Shown: one piece after another, positions 1-6,607 of the stretch
Layout: the number at the start of each line of letters is the position of its first letter
Numbering within the stretch: position 1 is the stretch's first letter
Source of the DNA: Myxococcales bacterium
GTDB taxonomy: Bacteria; Myxococcota; Polyangia; Fen-1088
Direction: 5' to 3'
Assembly: GCA_003153875.1 (NCBI GenBank)
Contig: PMBY01000357.1
Span: 1 to 9,177 of the forward strand
Length of the DNA stretch: 9,177 nucleotides
Notes under the pieces: model-generated
Databases searched by the model: none
Seen by the model: the letters and a program-made list of their open reading frames with translations, nothing else
Told to the model about the DNA's origin: nothing
Translations under genes and position numbers: made by a program

Positions 1-1338
1 GGCCGGGGCATGGGCACGCGCGATTCAGCGCAGGATACCTTGGGCACGGTCCACAACGCCGCTGACCGCGCGCGCGCCACACTCAGCATGTTGTGGCACC
101 TGCAGTACAAAGACGGGCACACCTGGCACCAGGTGCTGCCCCTGACTGGCGAGGGCGGGCCTGGGCTAGCAGCCGAATTTCCGGCCTGGCCGCAATGGTT
201 CTGTGACGATCATTTGTGGTTGATTCTCGGCGTGTGTGCCTACCTGCGCGAGACTGGCGATCTGGCGTACCTAGACGAGACCATCGACTACACGGACGGC
301 GGCAGTGACAGCGTGTGGAACCACATGCTGCGCGCGATCGAGTTCACCCTGCAGCACCGTGGTCCCCAGGGTCTGCCCCGCATCGGTTTTGCCGACTGGG
401 ACGACACCATGAATGTGGATCACGGCAGCGGCAAGGCCGAGAGCGTGTGGTGCGGTCAACAGTTCTGCCGCGCCCTGCTCGATCTGGCCGACCTGTCGGA
501 CCACCTGCACAAGACCGACGACGCCAAACGCTTCCGCGGGCTACACGCCGAGATGGTGGAGATCATCAACAAGGTGGCCTGGGACGGCGATTGGTACGCG
601 CGCGCCTTTGATGACGAGGGCAAGCCCATCGGTGTGAAGAGCGAAACCCACCAACGGATCGCGCTCAATACGCAAACCTGGGCAGTGATTGGCGATGCGG
701 CCCCAGTCGAGCGCGGCCGGCGCGCCATGGAACAGGCCCACGAAAAGCTCAACAGCAAGTTTGGACTGGCTTTGCTGTGGCCGGCGTACACCGAGGGCGA
801 CCAGCGCGTGCGCGGCACCACGACCTATCCGCCCGGGGCCAAGGAAAACGGCGGCATTTTCTGTCACGCCAACACTTGGGCCATTGTCGCGGCAGCCAAG
901 CTCGGCATGGCCGCGCGGGCCATGCAGTACTATTTGCAAATCACGCCCTTCATGCGACGGGATGTCGACGTCATGAAGGTCGAGCCCTATGTCTACTGTG
1001 GCAACGTCACCGGCCCAGAACACAAACAATACGGCTATGCCCGCAACGCGTGGCTATCCGGCACCGCTTCCTGGACCTACGTAGCTGGAACCCAGTGGAT
1101 CCTCGGCATTCGGCCGACCTATGACGGATTGATGATCGCGCCCGCCATCCCCGAAAGATGGAAAGGCTTCAAAGCAACGCGCGTCTATCGCAGCGTGCGC
1201 TACCTGATCAATGTCAAGCGCGCAGGCAAGGGCGCGGCCGTGCAACTGACCGTCGACGGTAAGGCCATCGCCGGCAGCGTGGTCCCGTTGCCCGCCGAGG
1301 GAACGGCGGAGGTCAAGGTCGAGGTGAAGTTGGGGTGA
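1..1338 (+). CDS. GH94-family glycoside phosphorylase / carbohydrate-active enzyme, 3' part (5' end outside window)
   Basis: The reading frame is open from base 1, and G-R-G precedes the first Met (base 10), matching the conserved GRG..RDS.QD stretch inside GH94 proteins. This is therefore the C-terminal ~445 residues of a longer protein, not a complete gene. Numbered from that Met, I see RDSAQD at 4-9, DDHLW at 66-70, the ADWDD segment at 128-132 (GH94 enzymes carry the general acid Asp in a D-W-N/D-D motif here), KAESVW at 142-147, PPGAKENGG at 274-282 with His286 just after it, and SGTASW at 350-355; the last two regions bind phosphate in characterised cellobiose phosphorylases. GH94 members reversibly phosphorolyse beta-linked disaccharides or oligosaccharides (cellobiose, chitobiose, laminaribiose) or act in cyclic beta-1,2-glucan synthesis; specificity cannot be read here. 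There is no export signal in the visible part, and typical family phosphorylases are cytoplasmic. It converges on the Fic remnant. Confidence 0.85.
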   Translation, partial: GRGMGTRDSAQDTLGTVHNAADRARATLSMLWHLQYKDGHTWHQVLPLTGEGGPGLAAEFPAWPQWFCDDHLWLILGVCAYLRETGDLAYLDETIDYTDGGSDSVWNHMLRAIEFTLQHRGPQGLPRIGFADWDDTMNVDHGSGKAESVWCGQQFCRALLDLADLSDHLHKTDDAKRFRGLHAEMVEIINKVAWDGDWYARAFDDEGKPIGVKSETHQRIALNTQTWAVIGDAAPVERGRRAMEQAHEKLNSKFGLALLWPAYTEGDQRVRGTTTYPPGAKENGGIFCHANTWAIVAAAKLGMAARAMQYYLQITPFMRRDVDVMKVEPYVYCGNVTGPEHKQYGYARNAWLSGTASWTYVAGTQWILGIRPTYDGLMIAPAIPERWKGFKATRVYRSVRYLINVKRAGKGAAVQLTVDGKAIAGSVVPLPAEGTAEVKVEVKLG

Positions 1339-1348
1339 AGACAGGTCG

Positions 1349-1380
1349 ACCTGGGGCATTCATTCGATGGAGCCCCAGGT
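1349..1380 (+). terminator. Hairpin after the GH94 gene, possible terminator
   Basis: A perfect 9-bp inverted repeat (ACCTGGGGC at 1349-1357, GCCCCAGGT at 1372-1380) with a 14-nt loop lies 10 bp past the GH94 stop. A smaller palindrome, TTGAA-A-TTCAA (1385-1395), follows at once. There is no U-tract, so intrinsic termination is uncertain; the hairpin could instead protect the mRNA 3' end. Confidence 0.4.
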
Positions 1381-1467
1381 TGGCTTGAAATTCAAACCTG
1401 ACGATCTCCGGGTCTTGCGAATAGGCCGCGAGGTGCTGTTCCCCCATCTTCATCATCATTCAAATAC

Positions 1468-1869
1468 TCAGAACAATCGCGGGAACAGCGATTCGGCGGC
1501 GGTGGTGGACACGCGCAGGGATACCGGACCCTTGGGCGTGGTCGAGGCGAACAGGCCGGCGTCGAGCAGGCGGGCCAGGGCATCGCGGGCGGCTCGCTCG
1601 GAGAGCCCGGTGATTCGGGCTGCCTCGCCCCGCGCGACTTCGCCCCTAACCAGAACATCCTTCGCAATCGCAGATTCGGCGTTGCTGAGCCCCAGGTCTC
1701 GCAGCAGGTACTTCTCCACTCGCTCCTGCAGACCGTCGATCTCCAGCATAGACGTCATGAACGCGACCTGGTCGAGCATGACTTCGCAGAACCAGCGGGC
1801 GAACTCGCCCAGCGCGCGCAGTGACAGATTGCCGCGGCCATCCAGATCCTCTCCATCGCCAACTGCCGA
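1468..1869 (-). pseudogene. Fic-family protein, C-terminal remnant (winged helix only)
   Basis: Read from the in-frame stop at 1870-1872, the frame gives 133 residues. They begin GDGEDLDGRGNLSLRALGEF, the linker typical of one large group of bacterial Fic proteins, then continue LDQVAFM, a helical stretch, and a winged helix (LVRGEVARGEAARITGLSER, then ARDALARLL and TPKGPV). The frame ends FPRLF, a usual C-terminus of this group. The catalytic Fic core, with its HPFxxGNGR loop that transfers AMP to target proteins, should precede DLDGRGNLS by tens of residues. It is absent: upstream there is a stop and no recognisable Fic sequence in any minus frame up to the neighbouring gene. The first ATG in frame (1779) would yield only 103 residues. 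I judge it a decayed 3' fragment. A small DNA-binding protein made from the ATG is possible but unsupported, as no good ribosome site precedes it. Confidence 0.78.
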
Positions 1870-1872
1870 TCA

Positions 1873-2018
1873 GAATGATGGGTAACTATCTGGAGCACCA
1901 ATGAATTGTCGAAGATGGCGCCGATCTGGCCTGCCGATCATCGCAGCAACGCAAGCCTTGGACAACACAGGTGAATACCCGATGGCCGACTCATTTGCCG
2001 CCGATCCGCGCTGACGTT
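1873..2018. other. Short spacer between Fic remnant and DPBB gene
   Basis: No gene, RNA or convincing terminator is visible here. Minus-strand translations show no further Fic homology, so the missing catalytic core of the remnant is not simply frameshifted into this spacer. Confidence 0.5.
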
Positions 2019-2813
2019 CTACGGAGGGCAGTCGTCGCCCTTGGTCGGGCCCAGGTCCGCCCATTGGATGGGGCCGTCGGACACCCCGAACCTTGCGGCG
2101 GTGTAGCTCTCGATGTCGATGAGTTCGTTCGCGCTTCCCTTGTTCTGCGTGCAGCAGCCGCTGCAATCCGAATCGGCGCATGTGTCGATGACAAGAACCA
2201 CCATGGTCTTTGACCCGGATTTCAGACACAGATCGTGGTGCTTGAGAGTGGCGAAGTCGGGAAAGACAGAGACGATGTCGTGCGATTGGACCCAGCTCTG
2301 CGGCATGGTGGGGCCGCAGCCTGCAAACATGCCCTCGTACAGGCAGCCGCTATACTTGATGCACTCTTCGCTGCCAGGGGCGGGGTAGGAGGTGAACTCC
2401 GTCTTGTTGGCTGTCTTCCAGACCAGGCCTGGGGCTTCACACCGATTGGTGGCCGTGCTGGTGGCGGTTCCCGATCCGCTTGTGCTGGTGCTGCTATCAG
2501 TTGCTGTCGCCGATGCGGTGCTGGCATCCGTGACCGACCCAGTAGCGGTCGCCGTCTTCGATTCCGTGGCTGTCCCCGTGGCCGAGCGGGTATCAGGAGC
2601 GGTGTTCAATGCGCTGTCGGTCCCTGAACTGGAGACGCTGGCGTCCTGGGCAGCATCGGGCGCAACCGCGGGCACGCGATCGGCGGCTCCCGATTCTGCG
2701 ACCAGTGCCGCAGCGTCGGCCGCGAGCGGCTGGTGGGCTCGGCCGCAGCACGGGGTCAGCGGGATGATGAAAGTGAAGATCACCCAGGGGCTCGCCAAGC
2801 GCGTCTTCCACAT
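2019..2813 (-). CDS. Secreted Cys-rich protein with DPBB / expansin-like (RlpA-type) domain
   Basis: The 264-residue protein starts with a basic and hydrophobic export signal (MWKTRLASPWVIFTFII) ending at a Cys pair, C22-C23. The residue before each Cys is not the usual Ala/Gly/Ser, so lipidation is uncertain. Residues 30-122 are an Ala/Ser/Thr/Asp-rich disordered linker. Residues 123-264 form a compact domain with ten cysteines (125, 151, 157, 166, 196, 212, 217, 220, 221, 262). It contains IDTCADSDCSGCC (209-221), LIDIESYTAARFG (231-243) and WADLG (251-255). The order 'DTCxx..C, then (L/I)D(L/I), then an aromatic-rich end' resembles the second half of double-psi-beta-barrel folds in expansins, barwin and RlpA. 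Such proteins bind or loosen polysaccharide networks; some relatives are lytic. The gene lies 55 bp downstream of the GH26 gene and is probably co-transcribed. No clear Shine-Dalgarno site precedes the ATG. The family call is by pattern only; the signal plus linker architecture is firm. Confidence 0.55.
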   Translation of the reverse strand: MWKTRLASPWVIFTFIIPLTPCCGRAHQPLAADAAALVAESGAADRVPAVAPDAAQDASVSSSGTDSALNTAPDTRSATGTATESKTATATGSVTDASTASATATDSSTSTSGSGTATSTATNRCEAPGLVWKTANKTEFTSYPAPGSEECIKYSGCLYEGMFAGCGPTMPQSWVQSHDIVSVFPDFATLKHHDLCLKSGSKTMVVLVIDTCADSDCSGCCTQNKGSANELIDIESYTAARFGVSDGPIQWADLGPTKGDDCPP

Positions 2814-2868
2814 AGGAGTTGCCCTATTCTACAACGAACCGGCGGGCGGGTTCTGGCAGTGTGCTTCG

Positions 2869-4560
2869 CTACTTGAGGTTGGGCACCTTGTCGCGCGTAA
2901 TGGTCAAGGCGTTGCCGTAGACGCTCTGCACATGGGCCAGGGTGTTGGACGATTTCTGGTAGCCCGCCCAGGTATTGAAGAGCACCCAGGGCGCCGAGCT
3001 GGGGAACATGGTGGCGGGATCTGGCATGTTGCCGTTCTCGTGAAGAGGAATGGGCATGGTGTTGCCGACGACGGTCTTGACCTTGGCATAGGTCGCGGCA
3101 TCGAGCGAGTAGTCGGGACCGGAAAGATCGACGACGTCCTTGCCAGGGAAATAGGCGCTGAAGCTGGTCGCGGCTATGCCATTGAGGCCACTGAAGGGCA
3201 TGAGCCAGATGATATTGTTCAGTCCCTTGGTGCCGGTCAGATAGTCGAATGTGTACTTCCACAATGCCACGTAGTTGGCGCCGGATCCCTTGCTCCACCA
3301 GAACCAACCGTTGGGTTGCGCCTCGTGGAAGATCGCCAATATCACGGGCACGTTGGCGGCCTTCATCAGACCGATCTGATAGGCGATGTAGTTGAGTCTG
3401 GACATGAATGACGTGTTTTCTGGGGTTCCGGACGTCATCACAGAGGTGAAGAAGGTGCCGCCTGCTGGGGGAGTCGCCTCGGCACAGTGGTTGGTGGTGG
3501 AACCTGCTGCGTCTTGGTAGCAGTCGTTCGCAGAGGTTTCGCCGGACTTGGGCATGCCCATGTGGTAGCGAATCATGGTGATGCCGCCCCCGTTCCAATA
3601 ATCGATGGCGCGCTTCGTGGTGTTGGTTTCGCTGCTGGCGCCACCGCCGGCGGCATACATGAAGTCGCCGCCAAGAATCGCCGGCTCTTTCATCCCATTG
3701 CTGGTGAACCAAGTGATGTCGTCTAGGGGATTGCCGGCCCAGCTGGTTTCCTGCTGTCCTGACAAGACGTTCTTACCGTACAGTTGATAGATGTAGCAGA
3801 GCAGGTTCTTGGTCTGAGGCGATGCATTGGGATTGACAGGCAGGACACTGCACGGGCCAGTGGAGGTCGCCCCGCCGGTGGAGGTGGTGCCGCCGGTGGA
3901 GGTGGTGCCGCCGTTCGAGGTGGTGCCGCCGCTCGTCTTCGTGCCACCGGAGGAGGTGGTCCCGCCGCTTGAGGTGCTACCGCCACTCGAGGTGATGCCG
4001 CCGCTTGAGGTGGTGCCCCCACTCGAGGTGGTGCCGCCGCTTGCGCCACCACTCGAAGTGGTGCCGCCGTTCGAGGTGGTGCCGCCGTTCGTCTTTGTGC
4101 CACCGGAGGACGTCGTCCCGCCGGGCGATGCGGTGGCACTCGTCGAACCGCCGGCCGAGGTCGAACCACCGGCCGAGGTCGAACCGCCGGCCGAGGTCGA
4201 ACCGCCGTTCGAGGTCGAACCACCAGCCGAGGTGGTGCCGCCGCTCGTCTTTGTGCCACCGGCCGTGGTCGTGCCTCCCGGAGGAATCGTGCTGCTCGCT
4301 GATGTTGTGCCGCCTGCCGCGCTGGTGCCGCCGGCTCCGGCCGCGCCGGTCTGACCACCTGGGCTGGAGTTGCCTCCCGTCTTGGTCACCATACCCCCGG
4401 TGACCGGAACGGTGGTGGTTCCGCCGTTCGCGCCGCCCGTCGTGGTCGTTCCGCCGGTTCCATGCGGGCTGGTGTTGGTGGCGGGCTGCGATCCGCCATC
4501 AGAACAGCCAACAAAAGCGACCAGTGAAACTGCGAAAGCCAAGCTGCAAGTCCTATCCAT
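2869..4560 (-). CDS. GH26-family beta-mannanase-like lipoprotein with long TGG/TSSGG linker
   Basis: The 563-residue product starts at the ATG at 4560, which has AAGGAG 7 nt upstream and leads straight into a lipoprotein signal (LAFAVSLVAFVGC, lipid Cys19). The frame stays open upstream to 4878, but that extension lacks a signal and overlaps the TlpA gene. Residues 24-234 are a Gly/Thr/Ser linker of six-residue units (GGTTSS type). The catalytic domain spans about 236-563: GKNVLSGQ (262-269), the conserved His333 in RYHMGMP, FHEAQPNGWFWW (411-422) with general acid/base Glu413, and PLHENGNMPDP (505-515) with nucleophile Glu508. This is the GH26 (clan GH-A) layout of endo-beta-1,4-mannanases; other GH26 activities such as mixed-linkage glucanase or beta-1,3-xylanase cannot be excluded. 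The enzyme should be tethered to the envelope, with the linker holding it away from the surface. The downstream DPBB gene suggests a joint role on plant or fungal wall glycans. Confidence 0.9.
   Translation of the reverse strand: MDRTCSLAFAVSLVAFVGCSDGGSQPATNTSPHGTGGTTTTGGANGGTTTVPVTGGMVTKTGGNSSPGGQTGAAGAGGTSAAGGTTSASSTIPPGGTTTAGGTKTSGGTTSAGGSTSNGGSTSAGGSTSAGGSTSAGGSTSATASPGGTTSSGGTKTNGGTTSNGGTTSSGGASGGTTSSGGTTSSGGITSSGGSTSSGGTTSSGGTKTSGGTTSNGGTTSTGGTTSTGGATSTGPCSVLPVNPNASPQTKNLLCYIYQLYGKNVLSGQQETSWAGNPLDDITWFTSNGMKEPAILGGDFMYAAGGGASSETNTTKRAIDYWNGGGITMIRYHMGMPKSGETSANDCYQDAAGSTTNHCAEATPPAGGTFFTSVMTSGTPENTSFMSRLNYIAYQIGLMKAANVPVILAIFHEAQPNGWFWWSKGSGANYVALWKYTFDYLTGTKGLNNIIWLMPFSGLNGIAATSFSAYFPGKDVVDLSGPDYSLDAATYAKVKTVVGNTMPIPLHENGNMPDPATMFPSSAPWVLFNTWAGYQKSSNTLAHVQSVYGNALTITRDKVPNLK
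3865..4461 (-). repeat. 18-bp tandem repeat array with 156-bp higher-order period (GH26 linker)
   Basis: Within the GH26 gene the DNA repeats in 18-bp steps, encoding GG-T/S-T-S-S/A/N units; the clearest run, three near-identical copies, is at about 4147-4200. Superimposed are three blocks that each open with GGTKT(S/N)GGTT. The matching bases lie at 3935, 4091 and 4247 on the plus strand, exactly 156 bp apart, and put Lys at residues 104, 156 and 208. Each complete 52-residue block holds eight six-residue units and one four-residue unit (TASP or GGAS). The 4-mer sits at a different place in each block. Confidence 0.85.
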
Positions 4561-4567
4561 GCGACGT

Positions 4568-4573
4568 CTCCTT
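4568..4573 (-). promoter_or_regulatory. Ribosome binding site that sets the GH26 start
   Basis: AAGGAG on the minus strand, 7 nt before the ATG at 4560. It favours this start over the in-frame ATG 318 nt upstream. Confidence 0.75.
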
Positions 4574-4597
4574 GCCGGACGATTGGCGATTTTCCAA

Positions 4598-4611
4598 GGC
4601 TGGACCCAGCC
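4598..4611 (-). promoter_or_regulatory. Palindrome in the GH26 upstream region, possible operator
   Basis: GGCTGG-AC-CCAGCC is a perfect 6-bp dyad 38-51 bp before the GH26 ATG. It could be a protein-binding site or a small leader hairpin. No convincing -35/-10 pair was found in the 232-bp gap between the TlpA and GH26 genes, so the promoter stays unplaced. Confidence 0.25.
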
Positions 4612-4772
4612 CACAAGCCAAAAGGGCGCGACACTCCGCCGACCTTCCAAGAATCCGGTGAAATTCGACCGCTCACTGGCTGGCATCACAGGGTTGGGCG
4701 TCGGTTGGCCGCTTGCGTCGATCTTCACGCGTTGCTGTCCCGTTTTTCCAGCCGGCGCGGCGGAATCCGAAG

Positions 4773-4785
4773 GGCGGAAGCCGCC
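4773..4785 (-). terminator. Small GC hairpin just after the TlpA gene
   Basis: On the minus strand GGCGG-CTT-CCGCC lies 7 nt past the TAG of the TlpA gene. The stem is only 5 bp and no U-run follows, so it is at best a weak terminator separating the TlpA unit from GH26. Confidence 0.25.
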
Positions 4786-4792
4786 ATTCTGA

Positions 4793-5356
4793 CTAGTGCA
4801 TTGCTGACTCGACAGCCGTGCGCAGAACCTTTTCGAAGTCATCACCCTCGTGCTCGAAGATGGCGCGCACGAGTCCATCGTGACCGATCACAAAGGTCCG
4901 GGGCAGCTTCTGGTCCACACCCAGTCGCACCGCGATCTTGGTGAAACGGTCCGGGATGATTGGCAGATGGAGTTTCTGGCTTCCTGCGAAGGACGCCGCA
5001 ACCTCGGCTTCCTCGCCGAAGTCCACCAGAACGCCTCGCACGCCCTTGTCCTCAAGCGAGGCCACCACGCGCTCGATGACGGGAAGCTGCTCTTTGCAGT
5101 TCTTGCACCAGGTGGCAAAGAACGAGATCACCACGGCAGACGCTGGCGAGCCCTTGGGAGGGTTCAGCAGCTTGGCCAGGGACAACATGTCGTTGTTCAA
5201 TCCGTAGCCGCCGAAGCTGGGGCAGGGCTTTCCTACCTTGAGCGGGCCGGCCTCATTCACGGTACGGCTGGGTGCAGCCATCGTTGTGGTGGCAAGAACG
5301 GCGCACGCCAGCCCAGCCAAGAAAGCGGTTGCACGTTCGCGTCGGCTCCGTCTCAT
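4793..5356 (-). CDS. TlpA-family periplasmic thiol:disulfide oxidoreductase (thioredoxin fold)
   Basis: The ATG at 5356 has GGGAGG 9 nt upstream and gives a 187-residue protein. An Arg-rich N-terminus and hydrophobic core end at TMAAPS, a plausible AxA-type signal peptidase I site near residue 28, so the enzyme is exported. The mature part shows VGKPCPSF (41-48), a strand VVISFFATWC, the redox motif W83-C84-K85-N86-C87, and the cis-proline loop LPRTFVIGHDG with Pro142: the TlpA/ResA/AhpC-TSA order. Such proteins reduce or isomerise disulfides outside the cytoplasm, often for cytochrome c maturation or for protecting secreted thiols. No cytochrome maturation genes are near, so the client is unknown; neighbouring exported proteins are Cys-rich. 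The start overlaps the stop of the LPP20-like gene (ATGA), which implies translational coupling. A longer in-frame ATG (5647) lies inside that gene and has no signal sequence. Confidence 0.92.
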   Translation of the reverse strand: MRRSRRERATAFLAGLACAVLATTTMAAPSRTVNEAGPLKVGKPCPSFGGYGLNNDMLSLAKLLNPPKGSPASAVVISFFATWCKNCKEQLPVIERVVASLEDKGVRGVLVDFGEEAEVAASFAGSQKLHLPIIPDRFTKIAVRLGVDQKLPRTFVIGHDGLVRAIFEHEGDDFEKVLRTAVESAMH

Positions 5357-6435
5357 CTGGTCTCGCCTCCCGGCAGTTCGGATTTCAACACGGCTCGCAG
5401 TTCCTGTCCAATCTGCTGGTTGTCCAGCTTCTGCGCCACCTTGTGCAGAGCCTGGTCTTCGCCCCGAGCATCGGTTGCACGTGCCTGCACGCGCTCTAGG
5501 CCCGAGCGGAAAACCTGCCGGCCAGACGCACATTCCTGGCCGCGCACGTCGAGAACCAGGCGACAGGTGGGACCCAGGCTGCCCAGACGACAGTTGGCAT
5601 CGGCGTGCACGCTTACCAGGTAAGTGGCAGAGGCAGCCGCAGGGCACGCGGCGCCGAGGCGGACCTCGCTGCCCAGAGGCGCAAGCGCTTTGCGAAAGGC
5701 CTCGGTCACGTCAGACGCGATAGGCGCCACGCTCGGTTCGGGCCGCATATCGAGCACGAAGCGAATTTGCGCTCGGAACTCGGCCGATTCCTTGACCAGA
5801 ATCAACCAGCGCGAGGTCAAGTGCTGTTCCACGTCGGCCGGACCACCGGCTAGCGCGCGAATTTGTACCAGCTTGGGCGATGCTGTGGCCATCACCGGCG
5901 ACAGACGACCCAACGCTGCCACAAAGGCGGGTCGGTCGCCGCGGGTGTGCGCCTCGGTCGCAGCCTGGTCCCAGGTGTCGAACTGCTTCACCTCGACGGC
6001 GAGGTCACGCTCCAGCGCTGCCACGGCGAGGTCGCGCCGCATACACGCGACCTCGTAGGTCTCGCCGCCCTCGATGGCAGAGCCGCCCGACATCTCGATG
6101 AGTTCCGAGTGTGCGAAGTCCACGTGCTCCAGCACCCGCGCGATTTCCCGAAACTCCGCCGACTCTCCGGCCGTGCCGCCGACCAGTCGCGAGAATGACT
6201 CGACCTCCACGTGAATGGTGTTGCCCAGTTTGGTCAGCAGGTTCTTCTTCGCGCTCGCCACCGCGGCCTCACGTCCTTGCTTGGACTGGCCCACCGCCGA
6301 CAGGTGAGTGTTGCGCGGGCATTCGGGCGGCGCGTTCCGGTCCGGGTCCGCGAGATGCGGCGGTAGCGTGGCCGCGCATGCACAGGCGAGGGCAAGGACC
6401 AGAGGCCAGCACCTAAGGTGCGCGACAGGACACAT
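5353..6435 (-). CDS. LPP20-like envelope (lipo)protein, function unknown
   Basis: The 360-residue protein starts at the ATG at 6435 because the export signal begins at once (MCPVAHLRCWPLVLALACAC). Cys18 or Cys20 could be lipidated, as the preceding residues fit a loose lipobox. Residues about 38-135 (CPRNTHLSAVGQSKQGREAA, then a helical 'AKKNLLTKL', then IHVEVESFSR) match the LPP20 pattern: a 'hlsAVG' strand, a helix rich in Ala and Lys, and a strand with V.S. LPP20 is named for a Helicobacter outer-membrane lipoprotein, and related domains occur in FlgT-like proteins; their roles differ. Residues 210-355 look like a second alpha/beta domain (RAQIRFVLDM, then TYLVSVHADANC, then CRLVLDV) that I do not recognise. 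The frame continues open to 6855, but that part is antisense-like sequence inside the cyclase gene. The gene is coupled to TlpA and may be its partner or client. An alternative start is ATG at 6477. Confidence 0.55.
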   Translation of the reverse strand: MCPVAHLRCWPLVLALACACAATLPPHLADPDRNAPPECPRNTHLSAVGQSKQGREAAVASAKKNLLTKLGNTIHVEVESFSRLVGGTAGESAEFREIARVLEHVDFAHSELIEMSGGSAIEGGETYEVACMRRDLAVAALERDLAVEVKQFDTWDQAATEAHTRGDRPAFVAALGRLSPVMATASPKLVQIRALAGGPADVEQHLTSRWLILVKESAEFRAQIRFVLDMRPEPSVAPIASDVTEAFRKALAPLGSEVRLGAACPAAASATYLVSVHADANCRLGSLGPTCRLVLDVRGQECASGRQVFRSGLERVQARATDARGEDQALHKVAQKLDNQQIGQELRAVLKSELPGGETR

Positions 6436-6441
6436 CGGCGC

Positions 6442-6447
6442 AGTATA
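6442..6447 (-). promoter_or_regulatory. Candidate -10 box for a leaderless LPP20-like transcript
   Basis: TATACT on the minus strand ends 6 nt before the ATG at 6435, so transcription would begin at or near the A of the ATG. GTCACA lies 17 nt upstream (4 of 6 match to TTGACA). No Shine-Dalgarno sequence precedes the ATG, which fits a leaderless start. Confidence 0.4.
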
Positions 6448-6548
6448 TGACAGTTCGGACCCGGTGTGACACAGCATGATTCCAGGCAAGGCAAGAAAGC
6501 TATGGCGCACCTGTCGCCCGGTCTGGAGTGGCCCTTGCACCCCTTTCT

Positions 6549-6573
6549 GCTGCCCGAAACCCAAGGCGGCAGC
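6549..6573 (-). terminator. Hairpin downstream of the diguanylate cyclase gene
   Basis: GCTGCC (6549-6554) pairs with GGCAGC (6568-6573) around a 13-nt loop, 34 nt past the cyclase stop. No U-tract follows, so termination is speculative. The rest of the 172-bp gap holds the candidate promoter of the LPP20-like gene and nothing else recognisable. Confidence 0.25.
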
Positions 6574-6607
6574 TTGATCGGCGGAAGCCGGCGGGCTCCC
6601 CACACGA

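Noticed and set aside
541..1029. Minus-strand frames inside the GH94 gene
   Set aside because: Shadows of a gene whose plus frame carries all GH94 motifs.
1870..2229. 119-residue minus frame next to the Fic remnant
   Set aside because: Mostly an off-phase reading of the DPBB gene; the part outside it matches nothing I recognise.
2392..3411. Long plus-strand frame (339 residues) across the DPBB and GH26 genes
   Set aside because: Antisense to two well-supported genes and spans their boundary; Val/Ala-rich low-complexity start, no ribosome site or recognisable domain.
2780..3712. 310-residue minus frame in another phase of the GH26 gene
   Set aside because: His/Arg-rich shadow typical of frame-shifted high-GC coding DNA; the GH26 frame has the catalytic motifs.
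3827..4354. Plus-strand frame coding a 'VVPPLEVVPP' repeat protein
   Set aside because: Mirror of the GH26 linker repeat; any 18-bp array stays open in several frames. No signal, no ribosome site.
3865..4461. Possible CRISPR-like array
   Set aside because: Units are continuous 18-bp coding repeats with no unique spacers and they stay in frame with GH26.
4561..4878. N-terminal extension of the GH26 frame to an ATG at 4878
   Set aside because: Overlaps the TlpA gene, buries the lipoprotein signal, and the ATG at 4560 has a strong AAGGAG site.
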